A stretch of DNA of 64,000 nucleotides, taken from the NCBI RefSeq assembly GCF_005234135.1, contig NZ_CP039965.1, positions 930,001-994,000 on the forward strand, in the 5' to 3' direction. Source of the stretch: Pseudorhodobacter turbinis (GTDB lineage Bacteria; Pseudomonadota; Alphaproteobacteria; Rhodobacterales; Rhodobacteraceae). Below, piece after piece: positions 56,786-64,000 of this stretch; within the stretch, counting starts at the first letter, position 1; the number at the start of each line of letters is the position of its first letter. Below the pieces are notes generated by a model that searched no databases, was not told the DNA's origin, and was given only the letters and a program-made list of their open reading frames with translations. A program made the position numbers and the translations under genes.

Positions 56786-57114
56786 TCTTGTTCCAATCTA
56801 TCAATTAGGAACATCAATTCAGCGCGATCAGTTAAACGAGAATCAACTGCAATCACTTCAAAGATTGAACTGGAAACACCCGGCATAGTGAGGCGAGTTC
56901 CATTTACTACAGTTGCGGTAAGAGGATTTTTCCGAACATACAGATACTGACGGTCGCCACTTACTGAAATATTGCCCTGTAATGAATCCTTGAAGCTGAC
57001 AGTTGCGGGGCGTCCTCCGGTATTGAAAGACTCCTCATAAGTGTATTCAACTTCGTGATAACTATTAGTTGTTCCTGTTCTTGCAAGGAAGGATACCTTA
57101 ATTGGATACTTCAT
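56782..57114 (-). CDS. Head-tail joining (stopper) protein
   Basis: The 110-residue all-beta protein (SFLARTGTTNSYHEVEYTYEESFNTGGRPATVSFKDSLQGNI) resembles phage head closure/stopper proteins such as HK97 gp7 or SPP1 gp16. It overlaps the connector gene by four bases and the tail terminator gene by four. The assignment relies on fold pattern plus position. Confidence 0.65.
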   Translation of the reverse strand: MKYPIKVSFLARTGTTNSYHEVEYTYEESFNTGGRPATVSFKDSLQGNISVSGDRQYLYVRKNPLTATVVNGTRLTMPGVSSSIFEVIAVDSRLTDRAELMFLIDRLEQE

Positions 57115-57671
57115 AGCTCAACCCGCCTTTCAGATGCCAATAGGCGATCAACAGTTATCGCCGCCTTTCTGGCTTTTGCATCTGTGGACTCGGTACGAAC
57201 TTCAAATAATTCTGCCGCAACCATAAGAATTGCATGACGGATTACTTGCGGAACAACTTTCATTTCAGAATAATATTGAATACAAATTGGATTCTGAAAG
57301 TCTTTGCTTATAATAGGTGGCATTGAAAAAAGTATTCGAGCATGAACAGATGTTGAATCAACAAGATATTGTGCTTTGTCTAAAGTTTGCAAAGTATTAT
57401 CTTCATCGTAGTATTTAACTGAAATAATATCGACATTCTTAGTATCAAATGTATTGATATTGAAGCTTGGAATATTAAGTTCAAATTTGGACGAAGATAT
57501 TTGTTTTCCGATATGTTTACTTACATAATCAGTTGCAGTTAACAAAAGAGTTGCTAGTTCCAAGTCATAAGACGAGTCACCAAATAATTGAAGTTGCATC
57601 TTGAGATCTGAAACGGAAACAGGAGTACTGAATGCACTTTGGATTAAGTTTGTTGTTTGTGTCATGTCCAT
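57111..57671 (-). CDS. Head-tail connector protein, HK97 gp6/phiE125 gp8-like
   Basis: The 186-residue protein has an N-terminal VSDLKMQLQLFGDSSYDLELATLLLTATDYVSKHIG, characteristic of gp6-like connectors, and a C-terminal helix (RHAILMVAAELFEVRTES). Two start ATGs exist: 57671 is only one base after AGGAGGG, and 57665 (MTQTTNL) has better spacing. It follows the capsid gene across a hairpin. Confidence 0.78.
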   Translation of the reverse strand: MDMTQTTNLIQSAFSTPVSVSDLKMQLQLFGDSSYDLELATLLLTATDYVSKHIGKQISSSKFELNIPSFNINTFDTKNVDIISVKYYDEDNTLQTLDKAQYLVDSTSVHARILFSMPPIISKDFQNPICIQYYSEMKVVPQVIRHAILMVAAELFEVRTESTDAKARKAAITVDRLLASERRVEL

Positions 57672-57683
57672 CCCTCCTAAAAT

Positions 57684-57710
57684 GAGGGGCGAGAATTAAC
57701 CCGCCCCAGT
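57684..57710 (-). terminator. Hairpin after the major capsid gene, partial terminator
   Basis: In the minus-strand RNA, GGGGCG and CGCCCC form a six-base-pair stem around a ten-base loop (57686-57707), followed by UCAUUUUAGG. The U tract is short, so it may attenuate rather than stop transcription, lowering expression of downstream connector genes relative to capsid. It could also stabilise the capsid mRNA 3' end. Confidence 0.55.
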
Positions 57711-57728
57711 TGTCTGGTTGGTTCCAGA

Positions 57729-58826
57729 TTATGTTTTCATTTTTAGAGTTTTTAGAGCATCAGTGTGAAGCTGCTTCATGCCGGAGCGCAGGCTAGCGTA
57801 GTAGCTGTAATGACCCGGCTTGGTTTCAACATAACGACCAACAGTAGCGGAGCCACGGTTAGCTATGATAAGACCCTTTTGGAAGTCACCGTAAGCAGCA
57901 ACGACTTTAGTTGAAGCAGGAGCAGCCATATAAGCAGACTCATAAACAGGCGCGCCAAACAGACGGAATGTGCCGATTTGAGCGTCGAATACAAGATCAC
58001 CACCAGTAGAAGATTGGCTAAGAGTTCTCAATTGTGCCATTGCGCCAGTAGAAACAACGAATGCACCGTTTGCACGATACTGTGGAGCTACTGAGAACAT
58101 CAGGCTTGCGAAGTCTGCAAGTGCAAGATTAGTTGCATGAGCAGCAGTTACGCCAGAGATTGCTTCAACAATAGTGACGTGGCTTTGTGCTTCAACGGAA
58201 GCGATCTCATCAAGCATATCTTGTGCCCAATAAGCATCGAAACCTATAATGTCGTCACTAGTTTCGATAGCAACATTGGAAAGAGCGTCGATAGTCTCAA
58301 CCATAACAGTTACTTCGGTTACAGCAGCGGTACCAGCGTCAGTCAAGTTACGAACAGCAGCAGATTTTGCAGCGCCGTGAGCACCAGTACGGACAGGAAT
58401 AGTGATTGCTTTGGAGTTTGTTTCCAAGTTCTTAGCAAGAGCACGGAAAGGGTTGGAAGCAAACAAGCTGCCTTCAAGACCAAGCGTATCGGTTGGAGCA
58501 CCAGTTACGTTTGTAGTTTGGTTAATAGCTTTCAAGAATACTTCAGTTTCGGCTTTGCCTGTTTCTGCGAAATTCTTTTCAAATATTTCGTGGATATTCA
58601 TTTTTGGATCTTCCTTTTTAATATTAGTTTGGGCTGGCAAAGCATTAAGTTTCGCTTCAAGTGCTTCGAGTTCGGTTTTAAAAGATTTAAGTTCAGTGGA
58701 ATCGACTTCAATCTTTAGCGAAAGAGTCTCGAAGTCACTTTTAAGAACAGTGGTTTCGAGCTTTGCATCTACAGAAGATTTGATCTCAGTTAGTGTTTCT
58801 TGAATTTCTTTATTAATATCGTCCAT
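57729..58826 (-). CDS. Major capsid protein, HK97 fold
   Basis: The 365-residue protein has an N-terminal coiled-coil delta domain (about 1-75, ELKSFKTELEALEAKLNALP) that acts as scaffold and is removed by the prohead protease. The HK97 fold follows (GSLFASNPFRALAKNLETNS, VMVETIDALSNVAIETSDDI, GAFVVSTGAMAQL, KLKTDALK-type end). An internal ATG at codon 76 (58601) sits just after a GGAAG ribosome-binding-like sequence and the linker KKEDPK. Protease gene adjacency and TTTAGGAGCC upstream of ATG 58826 support the call. Confidence 0.9.
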   Translation of the reverse strand: MDDINKEIQETLTEIKSSVDAKLETTVLKSDFETLSLKIEVDSTELKSFKTELEALEAKLNALPAQTNIKKEDPKMNIHEIFEKNFAETGKAETEVFLKAINQTTNVTGAPTDTLGLEGSLFASNPFRALAKNLETNSKAITIPVRTGAHGAAKSAAVRNLTDAGTAAVTEVTVMVETIDALSNVAIETSDDIIGFDAYWAQDMLDEIASVEAQSHVTIVEAISGVTAAHATNLALADFASLMFSVAPQYRANGAFVVSTGAMAQLRTLSQSSTGGDLVFDAQIGTFRLFGAPVYESAYMAAPASTKVVAAYGDFQKGLIIANRGSATVGRYVETKPGHYSYYASLRSGMKQLHTDALKTLKMKT

Positions 58827-58835
58827 TATTGGCTC

Positions 58836-59471
58836 CTAAAGTTTAAATGATTTGAGTGTTGCTAGAATGTTCTCACAATTGGATTCAGTCTCTCTTAGAT
58901 TTTTCAATCCCGTGAAACCGCCATTGAATAATGCTTCAATCTCCGAACGAGCCATTCCAGCTTCGCGGAGCAATGTTTTGAGTGCTTTGGTTTCAATCAA
59001 ACCATCTTCGGATTTAACTGAAAGTATTTTTGCTTGTGGGTTTGCAGGTTTAAGGACAACACTTGTTTCAACCAATTGAATTGAGTTAAATGTTCGTCCG
59101 CCTGAAGTATTCTTTACAAAATCCTTAGATTGAAACCCGATGCTGACAGATCCGACTGCATTTCTTTTCATTAATGCTTGAACGTCTTTTCCCAGTGAAG
59201 TTTCAGTATAGATTATGCCATTTCCGATAACACCAGTTTCGTCTTTGGTAAGAGTCTCCCACTCACCAATGACCATTTTTGTATCATGTTCATATAGCAT
59301 GTGTAATTTTTGGTTTGCCGGGTCGAAGTTTTCAATAAACTCATCCAGACATTTTTCTGTCATGATATCTCCCACAAAATCGGAATTACCAAATGTAGTG
59401 AGATATGCACTAATCTTTCCATCTGTGCTTTCCGCAACTTCAAGATCAATTGATTTAGTAATAAGGTTCAT
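58836..59471 (-). CDS. Prohead protease, HK97 family (S78)
   Basis: The 211-residue serine protease has the catalytic histidine in MLYEHDTKM (His62) and the serine in VGSVSIGFQ (about 108-110). The start is KSIDLEVAESTDGKISAYLTTFGNSDFVGD, as in herpes/HK97-type maturation proteases. It cleaves the capsid delta domain and itself. The stop lies nine bases before the capsid ATG. Confidence 0.88.
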   Translation of the reverse strand: MNLITKSIDLEVAESTDGKISAYLTTFGNSDFVGDIMTEKCLDEFIENFDPANQKLHMLYEHDTKMVIGEWETLTKDETGVIGNGIIYTETSLGKDVQALMKRNAVGSVSIGFQSKDFVKNTSGGRTFNSIQLVETSVVLKPANPQAKILSVKSEDGLIETKALKTLLREAGMARSEIEALFNGGFTGLKNLRETESNCENILATLKSFKL

Positions 59472-59498
59472 AGGGACTCCATGTATTAGTGATAATTC

Positions 59499-59522
59499 TA
59501 TTTATACTTATTCAAATTTCAC
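59499..59522 (-). promoter_or_regulatory. Phage late-promoter-like element before the protease gene
   Basis: A perfect copy (GTGAAA, 11 bases, TATAAATAG core) on the minus strand. The spacer contains the TGA stop of the 53-residue gene, and the GTGAAA half codes for its last Ser-Glu codons. The element serves the protease and capsid genes. Confidence 0.7.
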
Positions 59523-59673
59523 TCTTGGCGTAGTTGGCTTTTATTTTCCAACCAGCCTTTTTGAGTTCTTTTTGAGTTTTGTGACGGGATTTTAAAAATG
59601 AATCCAGATTTGGCATTACATAAATGTGACCATCAGGATGAGTGATTGTGTAATTAATTGGAGTCCTTTTCAT
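59512..59673 (-). CDS. 53-residue basic protein between portal and protease
   Basis: ATG 59673 lies five bases after GGAGG, inside the last 20 bases of the portal gene. The 53-residue product (MKRTPINYTITHPDGHIYVM, then NLDSFLKSRHKTQKELKKAG and WKIKANYAKSEI) is basic and is followed by the protease promoter-like element. A start with such a strong Shine-Dalgarno makes a real gene likely. No family was recognised; the N-terminal strand plus helix could be a small DNA- or RNA-binding fold. Confidence 0.6.
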   Translation of the reverse strand: MKRTPINYTITHPDGHIYVMPNLDSFLKSRHKTQKELKKAGWKIKANYAKSEI

Positions 59674-60814
59674 CGGTACCTCCTTCTGGTATTACAACAC
59701 CAACGGGATAACCCATTAGATCTCGTCCTTCGTCCTTTGTAAGCAATCCTGCATCAACGGCGGAAACAGCAACTTGAGTTGCGGAAATAATATCACCACG
59801 AATTAGTGCGCTTGGATCAAGTTCAATCTCAAACGGTTGATTTGTTCCCAAAAGTCCATCGGTCAACTTGGTTTGTATGTTGATAACAATAGGTGCTACG
59901 GAGTCGCGGTAATAAGATGCTTGTCTTGATGCCAAGTTGGAATATTTACTGCCGTCATGTATCTCAAGTGCGTAGGAAGGCACGGAGAACACCGCACAAA
60001 TGCGTGTCATGCACTGTTGTTTCAGAGCCTGAGTGTCGGAATCTGCGGGTGAAGTCGGTGTTATCTGCGTAAATGTCGCTCCACCGTCGAGAACAGCGAC
60101 AGAACCGCGAGAACTAGAAGATTGACCGCCGAATTTTTCTGCCCAACCGTCTGCAAATGCCTTTTTAACTTCAGGTGGAATGCTCTCGGGGAATGAAACA
60201 ACGCCAGAAATAGCTGTGGAGTTTCTGAAATTATCCGCCATACTGTTATCTAGAGCATTATCAATGGCAACTAAGTTGTGACATTGTGAAACTCGGGACA
60301 AACCTTGTGAAGAACCACCGATAAAATCACGAATATGAATGACTTGAGCTTCAGTATAAATTGTTCCGTTGGTATGTCTGTATGTTCTCTTGCCTGTCGC
60401 AGATATTGATTGAGTTATATCATTTGCAGCAAGTGGAATAAGTTCAAGTATTTTTCCCGATGTAGTTGTTAGTTTAAACAAATAGCAATTGCCATAAGTT
60501 AATAGATCAACCGTGATTTGAAATTTAAGTTCATATCCAGTCATTCCCGAAGCAGGATTATCAAGCAATTCTTGAATCTTATGTTCTACGGGCGAAAAAC
60601 CTGTCTTACCCTTTTCAGTAACACCCCAAGGAAGTTGTGCTACCGTTGTTGCAATGTATCTAACACAAGCAAAGACAGTGGGATTTCTCAGTGCAACATC
60701 AGTAGTGATTGCTTCGCCTGTTCTTGCCCTGTTACCTCCGACATATTGCATCGAAACTTGTCTTGAGGAGGTATTAACTTTGTTTGGCAGAAGCCAATCT
60801 AACCAATTTGCCAT
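59654..60814 (-). CDS. Portal protein, HK97 gp3 family
   Basis: The 386-residue protein shows AITTDVALRNPTVFACVRYIATTVAQLPWGV near the N-terminus, the MTGYELKFQITVDLLTYGNCYLFKL strand, and VFSVPSYALEIHDGSKYSNLASRQASYYRDSVAPI, all typical of HK97-type portals. Twelve copies form the DNA channel and terminase dock. It lies immediately downstream of terL with a strong promoter-like element between. Confidence 0.9.
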   Translation of the reverse strand: MANWLDWLLPNKVNTSSRQVSMQYVGGNRARTGEAITTDVALRNPTVFACVRYIATTVAQLPWGVTEKGKTGFSPVEHKIQELLDNPASGMTGYELKFQITVDLLTYGNCYLFKLTTTSGKILELIPLAANDITQSISATGKRTYRHTNGTIYTEAQVIHIRDFIGGSSQGLSRVSQCHNLVAIDNALDNSMADNFRNSTAISGVVSFPESIPPEVKKAFADGWAEKFGGQSSSSRGSVAVLDGGATFTQITPTSPADSDTQALKQQCMTRICAVFSVPSYALEIHDGSKYSNLASRQASYYRDSVAPIVINIQTKLTDGLLGTNQPFEIELDPSALIRGDIISATQVAVSAVDAGLLTKDEGRDLMGYPVGVVIPEGGTDEKDSN

Positions 60815-60835
60815 ATAATTTCCTTATGTTTGTAT

Positions 60836-60859
60836 TATTTATGCTTATTTGAATTTCAC
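60836..60859 (-). promoter_or_regulatory. Phage late-promoter-like element before the portal gene
   Basis: A perfect copy (GTGAAA, 11 bases, ATAAATAA). Its first G is the last base of the terL TAG stop, and it ends 21 bases before the portal ATG. Confidence 0.7.
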
Positions 60860-62544
60860 TATCCAAAATAGAAATTGAATTCTTTTGGCTTATCAAATGA
60901 AGTTGCGGCGCGACCTGTTGCCATAATTAGAGTAATAATAGCATCAATCTTTAGAGCCTTATCTTTGCCCTTCCGAACCTTGATGTTATTATTTACATCT
61001 GCATAAACTTCTGTATTGGATATCTGCCAAGCCAAGAATGCATCATCTAGATGTTTGAGGTTTCCAGATCTAATTGCCAGTTCCGTGACTTTAGTTGATG
61101 GAGACATTGCACCCATGCCCTGCGAGTGCTTCACCATGTTTATTCCCGAGTCTTGCAACATCGCCGTAATTTGGCTGGCGTTCCAAGGGTCGAAAGAAAC
61201 CTCTTTCACGTCATATTTTTCGGAGAGATTTTGGATATATTCACGAATAAAATTGTGATCTGCTATGTCGCCTTCAGTAATAATAAGTGAACCCGACTCA
61301 ACACCTGCGGCATATACTTGGCGAACATGCTTTGGCACTTTTTTAAATGTCTCTTCGGGAACAAAGCACTTTGCATCAAAGTGATATGTGCCGTCAGTCT
61401 GGGGAAATACCATACCAACCGCTGTAAGGTCGTCAGTCGAACCTAAGTCAATTCCGATATAGCAGGGACCGTCAGTATTAAGTTTGCCGATAATATTTTC
61501 ATTCCATTTGTCCAGTTGCAGCCATGATTCACTGGTTGAGACAAACAGATTTAGGTACTTGATGAAAAAGTTTGGTTTATTTGCAGGAATTTCTTTTGCA
61601 ATTGCAGCTTCTTTCTGAAGGAATTCAATTGAGACTGAAAGACCGAGTGACGGATTAGACTTTATCCAATTTGTTTCATCATCCCAAATATCATCCTCGT
61701 CTAAAGCGTATGCTAGAGTGAAGATGCGTTCGTCTTTAATTGCTCCATGCAACACCTTGCGGGCATAATCCAATTGCTCAAAGAAATAATTACTTTCCGC
61801 GCCTGCTTGGGCGGTAGTAATGTAGTGTATAGCAGGAGACTTCTGTGCACCCATGGAACTTGTCATGACTTCAATCAAGTTCCTGTCGGAGATTGCAGCA
61901 GCTTCGTCACAAATAACTAGATATGCGTTTTTCCCATCCAGACTTTTGGAATCTCTTGATAGTGGAACGTATCTATTCCACTTTTTGGAATTGGAAATTG
62001 CATGACCTGTAATATTAGTGTCATGTGTTAGCCGTGGGTCTGCTCGTTCAATCAGACGCTTTGCCATATTCCAGCACAACTTGGCTTGGTCCCTGTTAGT
62101 TCCCATTGAATAGATTTGAGAACCTTCTGGACCGAACACGAGTGCATAAACAGCTAGTGCCGAAAGTATGGTTGATTTTGCATTCTTTCGACCCACCATA
62201 GCGATGCATCTGTCATATCTTTTAATTTCTGGATCTGATTTATCAACCCATCCATTAGTTGCGCCCAGATAAAGAGCGTGCCAATTGGCAAGTCTTAATG
62301 GAGTTCCTGCAATATCGCCTTCAATGAATTTAAATAATTGAACATAGGTCAGAATGTGGTTTGCAGCAGCTTTGTTGAATGTCCAGCGAAACTCAGGTTT
62401 AAATTGGTTTACATCAAGATCTTCAATGAATGAGCGACACTGCGCTATTACATCTTTACATGCCAATATCTCGCCAGAAACAATGTCTCTAGCATATTGA
62501 ATTGCATCCTCTGCTGTTTTTGCTGGATAAATTTCATTCTTCAT
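60859..62544 (-). CDS. Terminase large subunit
   Basis: The 561-residue packaging motor has an ATPase domain with Walker A-like GRKNAKST (118-125) and Walker B LVICDEAAA (209-217). The C-terminal nuclease domain has YIGIDLGSTDDLTAVG (about 366) and VSFDPWNASQI. This is the HK97/P27-TerL type (Terminase_1). It starts on the last base of the terS stop (TAATG). Confidence 0.93.
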   Translation of the reverse strand: MKNEIYPAKTAEDAIQYARDIVSGEILACKDVIAQCRSFIEDLDVNQFKPEFRWTFNKAAANHILTYVQLFKFIEGDIAGTPLRLANWHALYLGATNGWVDKSDPEIKRYDRCIAMVGRKNAKSTILSALAVYALVFGPEGSQIYSMGTNRDQAKLCWNMAKRLIERADPRLTHDTNITGHAISNSKKWNRYVPLSRDSKSLDGKNAYLVICDEAAAISDRNLIEVMTSSMGAQKSPAIHYITTAQAGAESNYFFEQLDYARKVLHGAIKDERIFTLAYALDEDDIWDDETNWIKSNPSLGLSVSIEFLQKEAAIAKEIPANKPNFFIKYLNLFVSTSESWLQLDKWNENIIGKLNTDGPCYIGIDLGSTDDLTAVGMVFPQTDGTYHFDAKCFVPEETFKKVPKHVRQVYAAGVESGSLIITEGDIADHNFIREYIQNLSEKYDVKEVSFDPWNASQITAMLQDSGINMVKHSQGMGAMSPSTKVTELAIRSGNLKHLDDAFLAWQISNTEVYADVNNNIKVRKGKDKALKIDAIITLIMATGRAATSFDKPKEFNFYFG

Positions 62545-63038
62545 TAGTTAACCGAACGAGCATTCATGAAGTCGCCTATTGGGTCATGCTCGACCTTTTC
62601 ATTTAATGAAGTTGCATCTATTAGTCTGCTAATAGGGGTCAGTCGAAACTCCGCCATAATAATTCTAATTTCACGACCAGTTTCTAGTGCTATTGAGTAT
62701 GCAGGTTTGCGCCCAATTACTGCTTCGGGGTCGCTCTTGTAGTATGCAAGTGCGTCCGTATAGATCGAGTAGAGTTCCACAAGTTGAGATAATAGTATTG
62801 TATCAACTTCGTGAGTCATGCCTTGTTCATTTAGTATTTCCGCAAACCAATCAAATACTTCCTCGCGGTTTACATTTGGATTTGGCTGAAGCAGGTGGTT
62901 TTGCGGTTTAACCTTCGCACGATCTTTTTCGGGTACTAATACTTTGTCGTGTCGTGCCGCAATGTATGTTCCATCCAACTCGTGTTCTGCAATTGATTTA
63001 CGATTGCTGCCGCCGCTGCGTCCCTTTTTACCTGCCAT
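62544..63038 (-). CDS. Terminase small subunit, P27 family
   Basis: The 164-residue protein begins MAGKKGRSGGSNRKSIAEHELDGTYIAARHDK and has the helical core WFAEILNEQGMTHEVDTILLSQLVELYSIYTDALAYY, then LTPISR, the P27 pattern. It recognises packaging DNA and hands it to TerL. The start follows GGAGAACTTC. Confidence 0.85.
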   Translation of the reverse strand: MAGKKGRSGGSNRKSIAEHELDGTYIAARHDKVLVPEKDRAKVKPQNHLLQPNPNVNREEVFDWFAEILNEQGMTHEVDTILLSQLVELYSIYTDALAYYKSDPEAVIGRKPAYSIALETGREIRIIMAEFRLTPISRLIDATSLNEKVEHDPIGDFMNARSVN

Positions 63039-63050
63039 GAAGTTCTCCGA

Positions 63051-63068
63051 TCTAATCTAATCTAATCT
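63051..63068. repeat. TCTAA tandem repeat in the terS leader
   Basis: Three and a half copies of a five-base unit (TCTAA) lie 13 bases upstream of the terS start, between it and the promoter-like element. Short direct repeats beside terS are often terminase-binding parts of cos or pac; this is inference. Confidence 0.5.
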
Positions 63069-63111
63069 GCTAAATAATAGAGATGCCGATTTGGTGTATT
63101 CATCTCAAAAC

Positions 63112-63135
63112 TATTTATACAAAGGAGATCTTCAT
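63112..63135 (-). promoter_or_regulatory. Phage late-promoter-like element before the terminase genes
   Basis: TATAAATAG on the minus strand (core at 63112-63118) with ATGAAG exactly 11 bases upstream, a variant of the GTGAAA half. It would start the whole late operon. The element overlaps the ribosome binding site of the divergent HNH gene, so expression of the two directions may interfere. Confidence 0.6.
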
Positions 63136-63547
63136 GAGATCGGTTACTAAAAGTGTCTGTACCAAGATACCGGGTTGTGGTGGCACTCACTGTTATGGAA
63201 AAGGATGTTTGGCAAAGGTTGTGGCGTCTTATAAACTACCGAAAGAGCAGGACTCCGCGGCAGTGCGCCATAACCACAAATGGTATAAAGGTACCCGTTG
63301 GGCGGCGATCAGAGTCGCGCACTTATCACGTGAGCCATTATGTCAAAGATGTAAGGTGTTTGATGCTTTAACTGGTGCAGATCATGTGGACCACGTCATT
63401 GCACATAAAGGAGATGCTGCATTATTTTTTGATGCTAGCAATCTGCAAAGCCTATGTGTGTCTTGTCACTCTTACAAAACACGGGCTGAGGAACGGGGAA
63501 TAATATTTGATTATAGATCAGGATTTGAGGTCGTGCTTGATCCGTGA
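63134..63547 (+). CDS. HNH endonuclease adjacent to terminase
   Basis: ATG 63134 has AAAGGAGAT upstream; an ATG at 63083 lacks a binding site. The 137-residue protein has an HNH domain with zinc cysteines (CQRC at 70-73 and CVSCH at 108-112), DHVDHVIA at 83-90 and the asparagine in DASNLQSL. An additional Cys-rich N-terminal part (CTKIPGCGGTHCYGKGC) is unusual. HNH proteins beside terminase assist cos cleavage in HK97-like phages. Here it is divergent from terS rather than upstream on the same strand. Confidence 0.85.
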   Translation: MRSVTKSVCTKIPGCGGTHCYGKGCLAKVVASYKLPKEQDSAAVRHNHKWYKGTRWAAIRVAHLSREPLCQRCKVFDALTGADHVDHVIAHKGDAALFFDASNLQSLCVSCHSYKTRAEERGIIFDYRSGFEVVLDP

Positions 63548-63593
63548 ATCCGCCATTTGCCGAACGCGAAAAATATTTTGGGGCAACATGTTG

Positions 63594-63601
63594 TATAAAT
63601 A
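63594..63601 (+). promoter_or_regulatory. Isolated TATAAATA on the plus strand
   Basis: TGTTGTATAAATACGGG lies after the HNH stop and is the only clear plus-strand copy of the core. No GTGAAA half is visible 11 bases upstream, and the next plus-strand gene is not in view. Confidence 0.3.
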
Positions 63602-63622
63602 CGGGTCAAAGCCTTAAAAGTT

Positions 63623-63655
63623 ATCGCCTGACAGCATGTAATACCGTCAGGCGAT
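63623..63655. terminator. Convergent-gene hairpin
   Basis: A perfect ten-base inverted repeat, ATCGCCTGAC / GTCAGGCGAT, with a 13-base loop lies between the convergent HNH and H-NS-like genes. There is no long T run on either strand, but the plus-strand side has TTAAAAG nearby. A bidirectional terminator is the simplest reading; a protein-binding operator is an alternative. Confidence 0.5.
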
Positions 63656-63671
63656 GCCATCAGGCGCTTGG

Positions 63672-63983
63672 TCATTTCACGCGGTGCAGTTCAAGGTCGG
63701 CACCTACATCAATGACCCACTGTGGCTTGTCGCCTTTACCCGACCATGTTTTGCGACCATCATGTATGTTCCTATACATGGGTGGTGTGCGAGGCTTACG
63801 GGGCTTGGTGCTCTTTGCACGAGTGGTTGGCGCATCGGGGTATAGTTCCTGCATGGTATAACCCAAGTCGGATGCAAGTGCCTCCACCTTGTCACGCGCG
63901 CCTGTGATGCCCTTCAGTCGTTCCAACTCTGCTTGATCGGCGGCAATTTTCTTTTCAAGTGCGGATATAATCTTATCAGTCAT
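63672..63983 (-). CDS. Phage-encoded H-NS-like nucleoid protein
   Basis: The 103-residue protein has an N-terminal coiled coil (IISALEKKIAADQAELERLKG, about 5-25), a basic linker (STKPRKPRTPP) and the H-NS DNA-binding core YRNIHDGRKTWSGKGDKPQWV (70-90), where W-S-G-K-G corresponds to the AT-hook-like loop of H-NS. Such proteins bind AT-rich DNA. Its own genome is AT-rich compared with the chromosomal part. ATG 63983 has GAGGA upstream. Confidence 0.8.
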   Translation of the reverse strand: MTDKIISALEKKIAADQAELERLKGITGARDKVEALASDLGYTMQELYPDAPTTRAKSTKPRKPRTPPMYRNIHDGRKTWSGKGDKPQWVIDVGADLELHRVK

Positions 63984-64000
63984 GTAATAATCCTCATGTT

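Overview
The window joins two very different pieces of DNA. Positions 1 to about 39,410 are GC-rich chromosome from an alphaproteobacterium, most likely a Rhodobacteraceae/roseobacter-type organism. The signs are short-form HisG paired with HisZ, DUF1489 and DUF2927 proteins, Tad pilus minor pilins, a BMP-type purine/nucleoside ABC transporter linked to xdhABC, and tightly overlapping ATGA gene junctions. From about 39,410 to the end, base composition and codon use change abruptly to AT-rich. Almost every gene there is a phage structural or packaging gene read on the minus strand.

Chromosomal layout: the end of a Tad pilus locus (1-1842); a small membrane protein gene, a UPF0173 hydrolase, tadA and an RluB-type pseudouridine synthase (1843-4620); a six-gene membrane/envelope cluster of a small two-TM protein, XpaC-like, TelA-like, DUF2927 lipoprotein, SPFH/virion-core and zinc-ribbon proteins (4749-10278); purC, a PfkB sugar kinase and dtd (10429-12763); an acyl-CoA synthetase and an MsbA-like ABC exporter (12767-16581); alpha/beta hydrolases, a secreted protein, a threonine dehydratase-like enzyme and DUF1489 (16722-20653); the hisS-hisZ-hisG operon and slyX (20650-24211); dnaE (24213-27665); and a purine uptake/oxidation operon, xdhABC plus BMP ABC transporter, ending at a terminator near 37,400. 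After that come a D-amino-acid-oxidase-like flavoprotein, an AhpD-like protein and a GH25 lysozyme lipoprotein that is cut off mid-domain at the phage junction.

Phage layout, read right to left: an H-NS-like protein and an HNH endonuclease at the right edge; TerS, TerL, portal, a 53-residue protein, prohead protease, major capsid protein, connector, head-tail joining protein, tail terminator and tail tube; an adhesion cassette of collagen-like fibre, beta-propeller and BspA/DUF285 repeat protein; two or three small membrane or unknown proteins; a tail-assembly chaperone pair joined by a probable -1 frameshift (A AAA AAC); an HK97 gp10-like protein, the tape measure, minor tail proteins, a J-like tip protein, and small distal genes ending in DUF1353. 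The order is that of a siphovirus with HK97-type head genes. No integrase, repressor or endolysin lies in the window.

The most unusual signal is a recurrent bipartite element in the phage: GTGAAA, exactly 11 nt, then ATAAATA. It occupies nearly every intergenic gap on the minus strand and often overlaps the stop codon of the preceding gene. Its ATAAATA half resembles the T4-type late promoter core (TATAAATA), which is unexpected upstream of an HK97-type siphovirus late region. Whether the chromosome-phage join is a real insertion or an assembly chimera cannot be decided from this window, because the far end of the phage is not present.
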